DNA of 64,000 nucleotides from DASPPF01 sp032906705 (GTDB lineage Archaea > Thermoproteota > Nitrososphaeria > Nitrososphaerales > Gagatemarchaeaceae), in contig JAJTZC010000001.1 in NCBI GenBank assembly GCA_032906705.1, positions 24,213-88,212 on the forward strand, written 5' to 3'. This document shows, one piece after another, positions 1 to 8,056 of the stretch. The notes under the pieces were generated by a model that did not search any database, was not told where the DNA came from, and saw only the letters and a list, made by a program, of their open reading frames with translations. Positions within the stretch are counted from its first letter, which is position 1. Every line of letters begins with the position of its first letter. Both the position numbers and the translations under genes were made by a program.

Positions 1-245
1 AGGTAGGAGTGGACCAGGTCCTCTATCTCCGCCCTCGGGAGACGGACCAGCTCGTCCGGGTTCTTTCCTGCGAACCTGCAGAACTGGCCCATGATGGCGA
101 CGTAGAGCCCGACCGAGGAGTAGCTTGGGACCCCGTAGCCCATGGCCTTGCGCTGGAGGTGCCTCAGCACGTTCTGCACGCTAAAATAGCCGCTATTCCA
201 TCCCTCGACCTTGACCTCGGCGAAGTTCTTCGGCGGGTAGGGCAA
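1..245 (-). CDS. tyrosine recombinase/integrase, N-terminal part (runs off left edge)
   Basis: Reading the minus strand from a TTG near 245 gives an open frame to the edge of the window. It contains FCRFAGKNPDELVRLP, the pattern of the N-terminal SAM-like core-binding domain of archaeal XerA/phage-type tyrosine recombinases (helical, 'FxxFxGKxPxEL'). The catalytic domain (R-H-R-Y) lies outside the window, so function is unproven. The start is uncertain: upstream in-frame codons remain open, but a TATA-like TTTTAT at about 276-281 favours a start near 245. It diverges from pyrG with almost no spacer. It could be a cellular Xer-like enzyme or a provirus remnant. Confidence 0.5.
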   Translation of the reverse strand, partial: MPYPPKNFAEVKVEGWNSGYFSVQNVLRHLQRKAMGYGVPSYSSVGLYVAIMGQFCRFAGKNPDELVRLPRAEIEDLVHSY

Positions 246-253
246 CGCTCTCC

Positions 254-1930
254 ATGACAAAAAGCAGCGGAGTGGATAAAAGGGCCAACATACATCTTCG
301 CGGCCGTTCGCACCAACCGAAGTATCTTTTTGTGACCGGGGGCGTGATGTCGGGCCTCGGCAAGGGCATAACCACAGCCTCTGTTGCGAAGCTGTTGCAG
401 CTCTCCGGAGTCAGCGTGACGTGCCTCAAGATTGACCCGTACCTCAACTTCGATGCCGGGACGATGAACCCGGTCATCCACGGGGAGGTCTTCGTAACCG
501 ATGACGGCGGCGAGACAGACATGGACATAGGCACGTACGAGCGTTTCCTAAACCTGAACATGTCCAGGGAGAACAACATCACGACTGGGCAAGTCTACAA
601 GAAGGTCATCGAGGACGAGAGGAGGGGCAGGTTTCTCGGGAAATCAGTCCAGATAATTCCCCACGTGACAGACGAGATAAAGCGGAGAATCAGGCAGCTC
701 GCAAAGGATTCTGTGGCGGATGTGCTGGTCGTGGAGTGCGGTGGGACGGTTGGAGACATCGAGAGCCTTCCTTTCCTGGAGGCCCTGAGGCAGATGCGGA
801 TGGAGGAGGGACCGGGGCGGACGCTGTTTCTGCACGTGAGCCTCGCACCTGAGCTTTCCGTAGTCGGCGAGATGAAGACGAAGCCCACCCAGCACAGCGT
901 GCAGGAGATGAGGAGAATCGGAATCCAACCAGACATCATCGTGGTTCGCGGGTCGAGGCCAATCCCCGAGAGCGCGAAGGAGAAGATCTCCCTCTTCACG
1001 AGCGTGCCCCTGGAAAACGTCGTCTCGAACCCAGACGTCGATTCCATTTACCAGGTACCCCAGCTTCTACAGCGAGAGGGGGCACTGAAGCCCATCCAGC
1101 GCCAGTTCGGACTGAAGGGAAAGCTGAGCATGACTCGCTGGAACCAGGTGGCGGACAGGTTTGCCGGACCCTCCAAGACAGTCCGAATAGCCATGGTAGG
1201 GAAGTACGCGTCGTTGGCCGATAGCTATGTCAGCGTGAACCAGGCCCTGACCTGCGCCGCTGCGTCGTATCGAGCGAGGGCTAAGATTTCCTGGATCGAG
1301 TCGGAGGCGTTGGAAGAGGACGAAAGCGAGCTCGCCCAGCTGGACTCCTTTGACGGTTTGGTGATCCCGCAGGGGTACGGGAGCCGGGGGACGGAGGGGA
1401 AGATAGCGGCAGCGAACTACGCAAGGTTGGGGAAGCTCCCCTTCCTTGGACTCTGCTTCGGTTTTCAGTTGGCGACGGTCGCGTTTGCAAGAAACGCGCT
1501 CGGCCTCAAGAGGGCGAACAGCTCTGAAATTGACCCCGAGACACCGCACCCCGTCATCCACCTGCTTCCAGAGCAGAGGAAGGTCTCCGAGCTTGGGGGC
1601 ACGATGAGGCTTGGGGGCCACGACATCTTCCTCAAGCGACCGAGCAGGGCATTCAGCATCTACCACAGAACCAAAATCAGGGAGAGGCACCGGCACAGGT
1701 TCGAGTTGAACCAGAGATACCTGAAACGGTTCGAAGAAAAGGGCCTCCACTACTCAGCCTTCAGCGACGGCGGTAGGAGGGCGGAAATCCTCGAGCTGGG
1801 GGGGCACCCGTTCTACATGGGCACCCAGTTCCATCCCGAGTACGTCAGCAGACCAGAGAAACCCGAGCCGATCTACGCGGCCTTCCTCGCTGCATGCGTG
1901 AAAAGGGCCGAGAGCGGCGTCAACAACTAG
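254..1930 (+). CDS. pyrG: CTP synthase
   Basis: This enzyme makes CTP from UTP, ATP and glutamine, the last step of pyrimidine nucleotide synthesis in the cytosol. The 558-residue length is slightly above the family norm of about 530-550. The N-terminal synthase domain carries the P-loop VTGGVMSGLGKG (residues about 27-38) and KIDPYLNFDAGTMNP. The C-terminal class I glutamine amidotransferase domain has the nucleophile elbow LPFLGLCFGFQLA (Cys about 402) and the late FHPEY motif that supplies His and Glu. The ATG at 254 gives an N-terminal extension of about 22 residues before the conserved KYLFVTGG; an in-frame GTG at 272 is an alternative. The gene stands alone, convergent with the ThiR-like gene. 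Confidence 0.95.
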   Translation: MTKSSGVDKRANIHLRGRSHQPKYLFVTGGVMSGLGKGITTASVAKLLQLSGVSVTCLKIDPYLNFDAGTMNPVIHGEVFVTDDGGETDMDIGTYERFLNLNMSRENNITTGQVYKKVIEDERRGRFLGKSVQIIPHVTDEIKRRIRQLAKDSVADVLVVECGGTVGDIESLPFLEALRQMRMEEGPGRTLFLHVSLAPELSVVGEMKTKPTQHSVQEMRRIGIQPDIIVVRGSRPIPESAKEKISLFTSVPLENVVSNPDVDSIYQVPQLLQREGALKPIQRQFGLKGKLSMTRWNQVADRFAGPSKTVRIAMVGKYASLADSYVSVNQALTCAAASYRARAKISWIESEALEEDESELAQLDSFDGLVIPQGYGSRGTEGKIAAANYARLGKLPFLGLCFGFQLATVAFARNALGLKRANSSEIDPETPHPVIHLLPEQRKVSELGGTMRLGGHDIFLKRPSRAFSIYHRTKIRERHRHRFELNQRYLKRFEEKGLHYSAFSDGGRRAEILELGGHPFYMGTQFHPEYVSRPEKPEPIYAAFLAACVKRAESGVNN

Positions 1931-1945
1931 GAAGCCGCGGAGAAC

Positions 1946-2881
1946 CTAGCGCGATGAGTACAGTCTCGCCACCTTTACCGCGAGGTCCGCAACGCTTGCT
2001 GGGCTAGCCCCGAACAGGTACACATTGGGCTCGACGCCCATCCCGCCGGAATCGATGACGGCATCGAAGTCTCCCCTTGCACCGCTCAACCTCCGCTTCA
2101 GGGCTTCAACTGCGCCATCCCCTGGACCGGACTGCCGGTAACCTCCGATGTCGAGGGTCCGCAGGCCGAGCTTCCTGAGAACCGCCTTGACCTTACCGTC
2201 GTACCGCAGATTGACGGTCGCACGAACATCTTGGCGACGCGCCTTGACCAGCAGCAGGACCTTGGCCATGTGTCTCGATGCTCCGAACTCGGGAGGAAGC
2301 ATGGCTTTGGCAGCTCGCTTGACCTTAACAATCCTTCCAGGCACGGCGACGACATCGTCGGGCGTGCGAGAATCCTCCGGAGCGTATGCAATGTTTACCG
2401 AGACCTCGGGCATGACAGCCACAAATGCCTTGGATGACTCGAGCACACTTACGGCGTCCTTCACCTGGGCTATGGCCCCAGACCTGTCGCCATCGCTCTC
2501 TCCGTACTCCTTGATGCAAACATCGCACTGCGCCAGCGAGGGATGGAGCCTTCTATGCGCCTCGCAGACCAACCCTCGGCCTAGCAGACTCCTCCAGATT
2601 GAGCCAAGAGTGCTGACGGCTTCCACGGAGCTTCGCTTGACATCCTCAGCCAGCAAGGCCGCGTACCTGTCGACATCATCTCTGCCAAGGGCCAAGGTCG
2701 CCAGCGCTGAGTAGGCCTTCTCAGCCTTGGACGAAAGGTAGAGGCTCACCGACGCCTGCGTCGTGCCGAGCATGCCGGAGATCTGACTTTGTGAATGGCC
2801 CTGGGAGCTTAGCACCTTCGCGACCAGCTGCCTCATTGAAGGGAGGAAGACCTGGACCATCAGTTCGTCGGGAGGCTGCAA
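1946..2881 (-). CDS. thiR: ThiR-like transcriptional regulator (HTH + ThiN domain)
   Basis: The 311-residue protein has an N-terminal helix-turn-helix (about residues 25-55, QSQISGMLGTTQASVSLYLS). Its C-terminal half resembles the ThiN thiamine-phosphate synthase domain (PEVSVNIAYA, PEFGASRHMAKVLL, AVIDSGGMGVEP). HTH-ThiN fusions are the archaeal ThiR family, which senses thiamine (pyro)phosphate and represses thiamine genes. The TTG start at 2881 is preferred over an ATG at 2860 because the family typically begins with a PP-E-x-V-x-x-x-LP segment and because a TATA box lies about 26 bases upstream. It is divergent from a ThiT-like transporter across a 54-base spacer holding a strong palindrome, which supports autoregulation. 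The catalytic capacity of the ThiN domain cannot be judged here. Confidence 0.85.
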   Translation of the reverse strand: MQPPDELMVQVFLPSMRQLVAKVLSSQGHSQSQISGMLGTTQASVSLYLSSKAEKAYSALATLALGRDDVDRYAALLAEDVKRSSVEAVSTLGSIWRSLLGRGLVCEAHRRLHPSLAQCDVCIKEYGESDGDRSGAIAQVKDAVSVLESSKAFVAVMPEVSVNIAYAPEDSRTPDDVVAVPGRIVKVKRAAKAMLPPEFGASRHMAKVLLLVKARRQDVRATVNLRYDGKVKAVLRKLGLRTLDIGGYRQSGPGDGAVEALKRRLSGARGDFDAVIDSGGMGVEPNVYLFGASPASVADLAVKVARLYSSR

Positions 2882-2884
2882 CGC

Positions 2885-2909
2885 ATAAACGACTTATTGA
2901 GTCGTTTAT
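2885..2909. promoter_or_regulatory. palindromic operator between thiR and thiT, overlapping both TATA boxes
   Basis: ATAAACGACT at 2885-2894 and AGTCGTTTAT at 2900-2909 are perfect 10-base inverted arms around a 5-base spacer. On the plus strand TTTATAAGG (2905-2913) sits about 26 bases before the thiT ATG at 2936. On the minus strand CTTATAAAC sits about 26 bases before the thiR TTG at 2881. A repressor bound here would block TBP/TFB at both promoters. ThiR is the obvious candidate ligand (inference). Confidence 0.8.
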
Positions 2910-2935
2910 AAGGCTGACAAGGGCAGAGAATCCTC

Positions 2936-3481
2936 ATGAACGGTCGGATTCCAACAAGGGTCCTCGCGGAGGCAGGCGTGATGATCGCTCTTGCTACAGC
3001 CCTCAACGCAATCAAGGTCTTCACGTTTCCGGAGGGAGGCTCGATTACGCTTGGGGCGATGGTCCCCCTCCTCTTCTTCGCCCTGAGGAGAGGCGCCAAG
3101 GCGGGCGTCGTGGGGGGCGCGGTGTTCGGTATCATCGATGTGTACTTCGAGCCCTTCGTCTACAACCCTTTCCAGTTCCTCCTCGACTACCCTCTCGCCT
3201 TCGGCGCGTTGGGACTCGCAGGTTTGTTCAAGGGTCGATGGGAAGGCCGGGGGCCGCAAGGTCTGGTCACTGTAATCGGGGTGGCGGCAGGAATCGCAGG
3301 CCGTTACTGCTTCCACTTTCTTTCCGGGCTGGTCTTCTTCGCGAGCTATGCCCCAGCAGGCGAGAGCCCCGCCCTCTACTCGGCCATCTACAATGCGAGC
3401 TATCTCATCCCCGAATTCGTCATCAGCGCGGCTGTCATCTTCGCATTGGCGAACAGAGGGGCTCTGAAGACAGCCCTCTGA
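2936..3481 (+). CDS. thiT: ThiT-like thiamine transporter (ECF-type S component)
   Basis: The 181-residue integral membrane protein has about six hydrophobic segments. It shows the S-component pattern of the ThiT/YuaJ family: the start MNGRIPTRVLAEAGVMIALA, then KVFTFPEGGSITLGAMVPLL, GAVFGIIDVYF, and GYCFHFLSG-like residues near 120 (GRYCFHFLSGLVFF). ThiT binds thiamine and works with an energising ECF T/A module, which is not present in this window. The ATG lies about 26 bases downstream of a TATA box inside the palindrome, so the transcript is probably leaderless. Thiamine as substrate is supported by the divergent HTH-ThiN regulator. Confidence 0.85.
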   Translation: MNGRIPTRVLAEAGVMIALATALNAIKVFTFPEGGSITLGAMVPLLFFALRRGAKAGVVGGAVFGIIDVYFEPFVYNPFQFLLDYPLAFGALGLAGLFKGRWEGRGPQGLVTVIGVAAGIAGRYCFHFLSGLVFFASYAPAGESPALYSAIYNASYLIPEFVISAAVIFALANRGALKTAL

Positions 3482-3496
3482 GGGCCCAAGGAAGAG

Positions 3497-4579
3497 GTGA
3501 TTGGCGAAACGAGGGAACCTGACATGAGCATGAACGAATATGGGAAGCCAGGGCCCGACTTCATGAAGCGAGTAGTCTTCAACAGCCTAGGCGCAAGCGA
3601 CCGGAGGACAATCAAGGGCCCCGGGAGAGGGTTGGACAACGCGGTGGTTGCGGTTGGGAGAACCGGCGTGATGCTGATCACAACCGACCCCATGTCCGTG
3701 ATACCAGCGGTCGGGATGGAAAGGTCTGCCTGGCTGAGCGTCCACCTCGTGGCTTCGGACTACACCACGTCTGGCCTAAGACCAGAGTTCGCCGCGTTCA
3801 ATTTCAACTTCCCCGACGAGATGCGGACGAGCGACAGGGCCTGGTATCTCAGGTGCGTCGGAACGGAATGCCAGAAGCTGGGAGTCTCGATAGTGGCGGG
3901 TCACACAGGGAGCTACCCGGGAGCAGGCTACACAGTGATTGGCGGGGGTGCGATGTTCGGCTTTGGCAGCCGCGGAGAGTACCTGGATCCCACGATGGCG
4001 CGGGTTGGGGACACAATCTTGATGACCAAGGGGGCGGCCATCGAGGCAACAGCCACTCTCGCCTTCTCTTTCCCTAGGTACGTGGAAAGGGAGGCAGGGG
4101 GAGTCGTCTTGCGCGGGGCCAAACGTTTCATCGGTCTATGCTCCACGGTCAGGGACGCCGCGCTCGCCAGCTCCTTCGGCAAAGGGCCTAGTGGAGTCAC
4201 CTCCATGCACGACGCGACCGAGGGAGGCGTCTTGGGAGCACTAGAGGAAGTGGCATCCGCGAGCGGCAAAGCGTTCGTGGTCGATAGGGAGACTGTTCAC
4301 GTCCCGCCAGAGTCGGAGGCTGTTTGCGGCGCTTTCAAGATCGACCCACTCACCTCCCTCAGCGAGGGCACCCTGCTACTTACGTGCAATGAATCTAGGG
4401 CCGAAGGACTGGCGAAGAGGCTTCGCAGGGACGGTGTGCCTGCGTTCGTGATCGGCCGAGTCAGGCAGGGAAGAGGCCTCTGGATGTCGGAAGGCGGAAG
4501 AACGCCCAGAAGGTTAAGGCCGAAGCCTGACCAGTACTGGAAAGCGTACATGCTTGCGACAGAATCAGGGCTGAGTTAA
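3497..4579 (+). CDS. AIR synthase/HypE-related protein
   Basis: The 360-residue protein has the two-domain PurM/HypE/ThiL/SelD fold. An N-terminal ATP-binding part (RGLDNAVVAVGRTGVMLITTDPM, then HLVASDYTTSGLRPEF) precedes a C-terminal AIRS_C part (SGVTSMHDATEGGVLGALEEV, typical of HypE). It lies 15 bases downstream of thiT in the same direction, so it may be co-transcribed. No hydrogenase genes are nearby and the C-terminal cyanylated Cys of true HypE is absent (the chain ends ATESGLS). A role in thiamine or another ATP-dependent phosphorylation is possible but unproven. The GTG at 3497 overlaps a GAGGTGA Shine-Dalgarno-like run, so an ATG at 3524 is an alternative start. Confidence 0.75.
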   Translation: MIGETREPDMSMNEYGKPGPDFMKRVVFNSLGASDRRTIKGPGRGLDNAVVAVGRTGVMLITTDPMSVIPAVGMERSAWLSVHLVASDYTTSGLRPEFAAFNFNFPDEMRTSDRAWYLRCVGTECQKLGVSIVAGHTGSYPGAGYTVIGGGAMFGFGSRGEYLDPTMARVGDTILMTKGAAIEATATLAFSFPRYVEREAGGVVLRGAKRFIGLCSTVRDAALASSFGKGPSGVTSMHDATEGGVLGALEEVASASGKAFVVDRETVHVPPESEAVCGAFKIDPLTSLSEGTLLLTCNESRAEGLAKRLRRDGVPAFVIGRVRQGRGLWMSEGGRTPRRLRPKPDQYWKAYMLATESGLS

Positions 4580-5520
4580 GCTCGCTTTCCGCTCAGCACG
4601 CGATAAAGCATCCTACGGAACAACTCCTGTGAGGATACGTAAACGGCCGAGACGTTCGTTCTTCGACCCAGGACGTTCATCCGATCAACGATCGTAGCCC
4701 CCCTCGACACGCCGTCGGAGGTGTCAACGGACACAAATCTCTTCCTGACTTCGACGGCTACCCGAGGGTTCAGCACAATCGCCATCGTCATGCTGTCAGG
4801 GCAGTTCGTCGCGTCAATCCCCGTGGTCTCCCTCATGTACCTCCTGACTTGAGCGTTCACCGCGAGGAAGAACTCTGATTCGGGCGTTTCCATGGCCTCG
4901 ATCTTCGCGTATTCCGGCGCGCCTATCAGGCCGTACTTCATGCATATCTCCCAGCCAACCATCGTGGTCGGCATCCCCGAATCGAGCACGATCTTGGCAG
5001 CCTCGGGGTCCACCCAGATGTTGAACTCTGCAGCAGGCGTGACGTTCCCCGGATAGTGGTTCGTACCCCCCATGAAGTGGAAGCGCTTCACCTTCTTGGC
5101 AATCGAGGGGTCCTTCCGTATCGCTAGCGCAAGGTTTGTCATGGGCGCGATCTCCACGAGGGTGATCTCGCCCGGCTCCGAGTTGATGGTCTCCACAATT
5201 GCGTCCGCCGCGTGCTTCTTCTCCGGACGTTGCCTCGCCTTGGGGAAGTGGGAGTCGCCCATCCCATACTTGCCGTGGATATGCTCTACGGTGGTCCATT
5301 CCTTCACTATGGGGTGCCTCGCGCCAGGGTAGACCGGAACCTTCTCTGACATCCCGGCGACCTGAATGGTGTACAGGGCGTTCTCCACCTCCTGGTCGAA
5401 CCTGATGTTGCCGCAGTTGATTGTGATTCCTTCGAGCTTCGCATTGGCAGCCCTGAGCGCCATCATAATGGCAATTGTGTCGTCGCCCGCTGTGTCCGTG
5501 TCAAGAAGAATCTTCAGCAT
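4576..5520 (-). CDS. inosine/uridine-preferring nucleoside hydrolase
   Basis: The 314-residue enzyme hydrolyses the N-glycosidic bond of ribonucleosides for salvage. The calcium-binding signature DTDTAGDDTIAIMMAL lies at residues 7-22, and the mid-protein motif FHFMGGTNHYPGNVTPAAEF with the conserved NxWxDPEAA segment follows. Length and motif order match the IunH/URH family; base specificity cannot be assigned. The 3' end overlaps the HypE-like gene by four bases in convergent orientation. Confidence 0.9.
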   Translation of the reverse strand: MLKILLDTDTAGDDTIAIMMALRAANAKLEGITINCGNIRFDQEVENALYTIQVAGMSEKVPVYPGARHPIVKEWTTVEHIHGKYGMGDSHFPKARQRPEKKHAADAIVETINSEPGEITLVEIAPMTNLALAIRKDPSIAKKVKRFHFMGGTNHYPGNVTPAAEFNIWVDPEAAKIVLDSGMPTTMVGWEICMKYGLIGAPEYAKIEAMETPESEFFLAVNAQVRRYMRETTGIDATNCPDSMTMAIVLNPRVAVEVRKRFVSVDTSDGVSRGATIVDRMNVLGRRTNVSAVYVSSQELFRRMLYRVLSGKRA

Positions 5521-5617
5521 GGGGCGTATCAGTTGAATCGTCGTAATAAGCCCGCCCGATTCGCTGCTGGCCTCTCAAATAGGCGGCAGTGGGCTCCTCC
5601 TGCTTGGGGCGAGGCGG

Positions 5618-6505
5618 TTGTCTTCATCAGAACGGGCGGCAAGGGTACTGAAGTCCCTGAAGGCAGAGGAATGGAAGGCTCTGGAGGGCCTCGAACGTGC
5701 CTTGATGGCGTACGGAACGGCCGACAGCGGGATGGTCTCGCGGCGCAGCAGAGTGCCGCACGAGAGGACCCTCTTCGCGCTCGACCAGCTTGGCAAGAAA
5801 GGCTTGGTTGCGGGCAGGGGAACGAACTACACTCTGACGACGGAGGCAGTCGAGACCCTGGCCCTCCGCGACTACGTCAGGAAAGACCTCATCTCGGCGT
5901 TGGGCGCAGTAATCGCGAAGGGGAAGGAGTCCGATGTATACGAAACCTTCGACGACGAGGGCTCGTTGTTCGCACTGAAGTTCTTCAAGCTCGGGAGGAC
6001 GAGCTTCACTCGCGTGCGCAAGAAGAGGTTCATTGAGAAATCCGACATGAAGAGCTGGATCACGGTCAACTATGAGGCGGCGAGGAGGGAATACGGCGCC
6101 CTGAAGAGGCTGCGTGGGCTGGGGCCGTCGTTCCCGAAAGCGGTTGCTTTCAACAGGAGCACCGTCCTCTTGGAAGAGTTATCGGGCGTCAGGCTCACGC
6201 AGCGCCCCGACTTGGACGACCCGCGGGCTGTCCTTGACCTGTGTTTGCTCGCTGCGAGGAAGGCATTTGTCGATGCAGGGCTCGTGAACGGGGACTTGAG
6301 CGAGTACAACATCCTCACAGACGGTCTGAGGGTCTGGCTCATCGACTGGCCCCAAGCAGTCCTGTCTTCTCATCCTAACTCGACCGACCTCCTTCATCAT
6401 GATGTGACTGCAGTCGTTAGGTTCTTTCGAAGGGCCTATGGGGTCGCGGTCGATGAAGAGGCGGCTTTTTCCTATGTCCGCGGCCAGTCGAGCTCGCTAG
6501 AATAG
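5618..6505 (+). CDS. rio2: RIO2 serine/threonine kinase
   Basis: The 295-residue protein has an N-terminal winged helix (residues about 1-90) followed by the RIO kinase domain. GKESDVYE (about 107-114) is the nucleotide-binding loop, ALKFFKLGRTSF holds the catalytic Lys, NGDLSEYNIL is the catalytic loop and LIDWPQAV the metal-binding loop. Rio2 is an archaeal/eukaryotic ATPase/kinase needed for small-subunit (pre-40S type) ribosome maturation. The TTG start is the only one that gives a full winged helix; a TATA-like CAAATAGG lies near 5574-5582. Its 3' end overlaps that of mat by nine bases. Confidence 0.93.
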   Translation: MSSSERAARVLKSLKAEEWKALEGLERALMAYGTADSGMVSRRSRVPHERTLFALDQLGKKGLVAGRGTNYTLTTEAVETLALRDYVRKDLISALGAVIAKGKESDVYETFDDEGSLFALKFFKLGRTSFTRVRKKRFIEKSDMKSWITVNYEAARREYGALKRLRGLGPSFPKAVAFNRSTVLLEELSGVRLTQRPDLDDPRAVLDLCLLAARKAFVDAGLVNGDLSEYNILTDGLRVWLIDWPQAVLSSHPNSTDLLHHDVTAVVRFFRRAYGVAVDEEAAFSYVRGQSSSLE

Positions 6506-7708
6506 AGTGACCTTCCCGCTCAGGATGAGGTTCGTTATCCTCTTCACATTGGAGAAGGATTCGTCTAGGATGGAGTTCACGTCACTCCTGACAGCTGACA
6601 GAGGAACGCCGTTCTCCAGCACCAACGCAGCGCTGGCGATTTGGGGCTGGTCAATCGGGCTCCCAATCCTGCTTAGCACCCTGACGTAGCACTCCCTGAC
6701 AGGGTGAACCTCTCTAACTATCCGCTCGGCCGCGAGTATTGCTAGTGCGTTGAACAGTTTCCCCGTGTGGTTGACGGGGTTCTTTCCGGCCGTCGCCTCC
6801 ATCGAATACTGCCGCATGGGAGAAATCAGCCCGTTCACCCTGTTCCCTCTGCCCGTGTTCCCGTCGTCACCCTGCTCAGCAGAAGTCCCGGTGACAGTCA
6901 AGTAGTAGCTCCCGTGTTTGAGGTCGTCCGCGGCGTTGATCTTCGTCTTCACCTCCAGCGGAGATTTCGACGTCTTCCTTTCAATCTCGTCCGCGACGTC
7001 GTGCAGCACGCTGGCGTAGTGGCTGGCGTCAGGAATCTTGCCGCTGACCATCGCTGCGGCGACGGTGAGGCTGAGCTTCCTTCCGCGCCTCAGGCCCATG
7101 ACCTTCACGTCTTCGCCGACCTCCGGGTACTTCTTCTTGAAAGAATGCGAGTTGAGTAGTCTCTCTACCCCAAGGACCTCCTTTTCCGTTGGTGAAAGTG
7201 GCGCGTAGCCCACGCCAATCGAGGTGTCGTTTGAGACGGGCATGATCTTGCGTCGCATGAAGACAGCCACCAGGTCGGGGGAGCCCTGCTTGATCATGGT
7301 CGATATCCTGACGTGCTTTTCGGGGTCGAGGAATCTGACCGTCTGCTTGATGAATGACCTGATTGACCGGACGGCTATCTTCTCGACCGGTACCTTGACC
7401 GTCTTCCCGCGCAGAGGCACAAGCTCTGTGGCCCGGCCGGCGACGAGCAGGTAGATCGGCTCAACGACCCGGCCCCCTCCGAAACGAACCTCGGCCTTGC
7501 CACCGACAAGGATGCCCTTGTCCACGTTGTGGTGGAGGATTGCACCGAACTCCTTGCGGTAGTACTTGCTCAGCCCGCGAGATACTGCCTCGGAGGCGCC
7601 GTCGATCAGGCTGTCGGGGTGGCCCTGCCCCTTTCGCTCGACGATCTCGACATCAAAGTCCTGAACTCCGTAGCCTTTGATCTGCTCCACGTGAAGCGAC
7701 CTGGGCAA
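6497..7708 (-). CDS. mat: S-adenosylmethionine synthetase, archaeal type
   Basis: The 403-residue enzyme of the archaeal MAT family forms AdoMet from ATP and methionine. Diagnostic stretches are VERKGQGHPDSLIDGASEAVSRGL near the N-terminus, HHNVDKG, and the C-terminal GKNPVNHTGKLFNALA and SRIGSPIDQP. It starts with TTG and lies 14 bases downstream of the LSm gene, so the two form an lsm-mat transcription unit. Confidence 0.95.
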   Translation of the reverse strand: MPRSLHVEQIKGYGVQDFDVEIVERKGQGHPDSLIDGASEAVSRGLSKYYRKEFGAILHHNVDKGILVGGKAEVRFGGGRVVEPIYLLVAGRATELVPLRGKTVKVPVEKIAVRSIRSFIKQTVRFLDPEKHVRISTMIKQGSPDLVAVFMRRKIMPVSNDTSIGVGYAPLSPTEKEVLGVERLLNSHSFKKKYPEVGEDVKVMGLRRGRKLSLTVAAAMVSGKIPDASHYASVLHDVADEIERKTSKSPLEVKTKINAADDLKHGSYYLTVTGTSAEQGDDGNTGRGNRVNGLISPMRQYSMEATAGKNPVNHTGKLFNALAILAAERIVREVHPVRECYVRVLSRIGSPIDQPQIASAALVLENGVPLSAVRSDVNSILDESFSNVKRITNLILSGKVTLF

Positions 7709-7722
7709 GCGGGAGGGAGCTC

Positions 7723-7971
7723 CTAGAGTCTGTCCTCTATCCTGATGTAGAGGACGTTGTTCCCCCGTATCACGACCTTGCCGTAGTTCGCGATCTTCGA
7801 CCCGTTCTCGGACTCTTCAGCGTCGACAAGGATGACGTTCATGTAGGGGTCCACATTGGACATCTTTCCCCTGTACTCGAGTTCGCTCTTGAGCCGGACC
7901 GAGACCTGCTTGTTGGTCGCTTTCTGAAGGACGCTTAGAGGGCGCTTAGCCTGCGGCGGGGGATTGCTCAC
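7723..7971 (-). CDS. LSm/Sm-like archaeal RNA-binding protein (SmAP)
   Basis: The 82-residue protein has Sm1 (VSVRLKSELEYRGKMSNVDPYMNVIL) and Sm2 (GKVVIRGNNVLYI) motifs. It should form a hexameric or heptameric ring that binds U-rich RNA. The GTG start at 7971 lies about 26 bases downstream of a TTTTAT box (near 8000). It is the first gene of a unit with mat. Confidence 0.93.
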   Translation of the reverse strand: MSNPPPQAKRPLSVLQKATNKQVSVRLKSELEYRGKMSNVDPYMNVILVDAEESENGSKIANYGKVVIRGNNVLYIRIEDRL

Positions 7972-8056
7972 GTCGGCCTTTCGAGCGGGCTCGCTTTCGG
8001 GGATAAAAGGATATGGGGTTCACTAATAAAAGAAGAGCAAAGGAATACTGCGAGCC

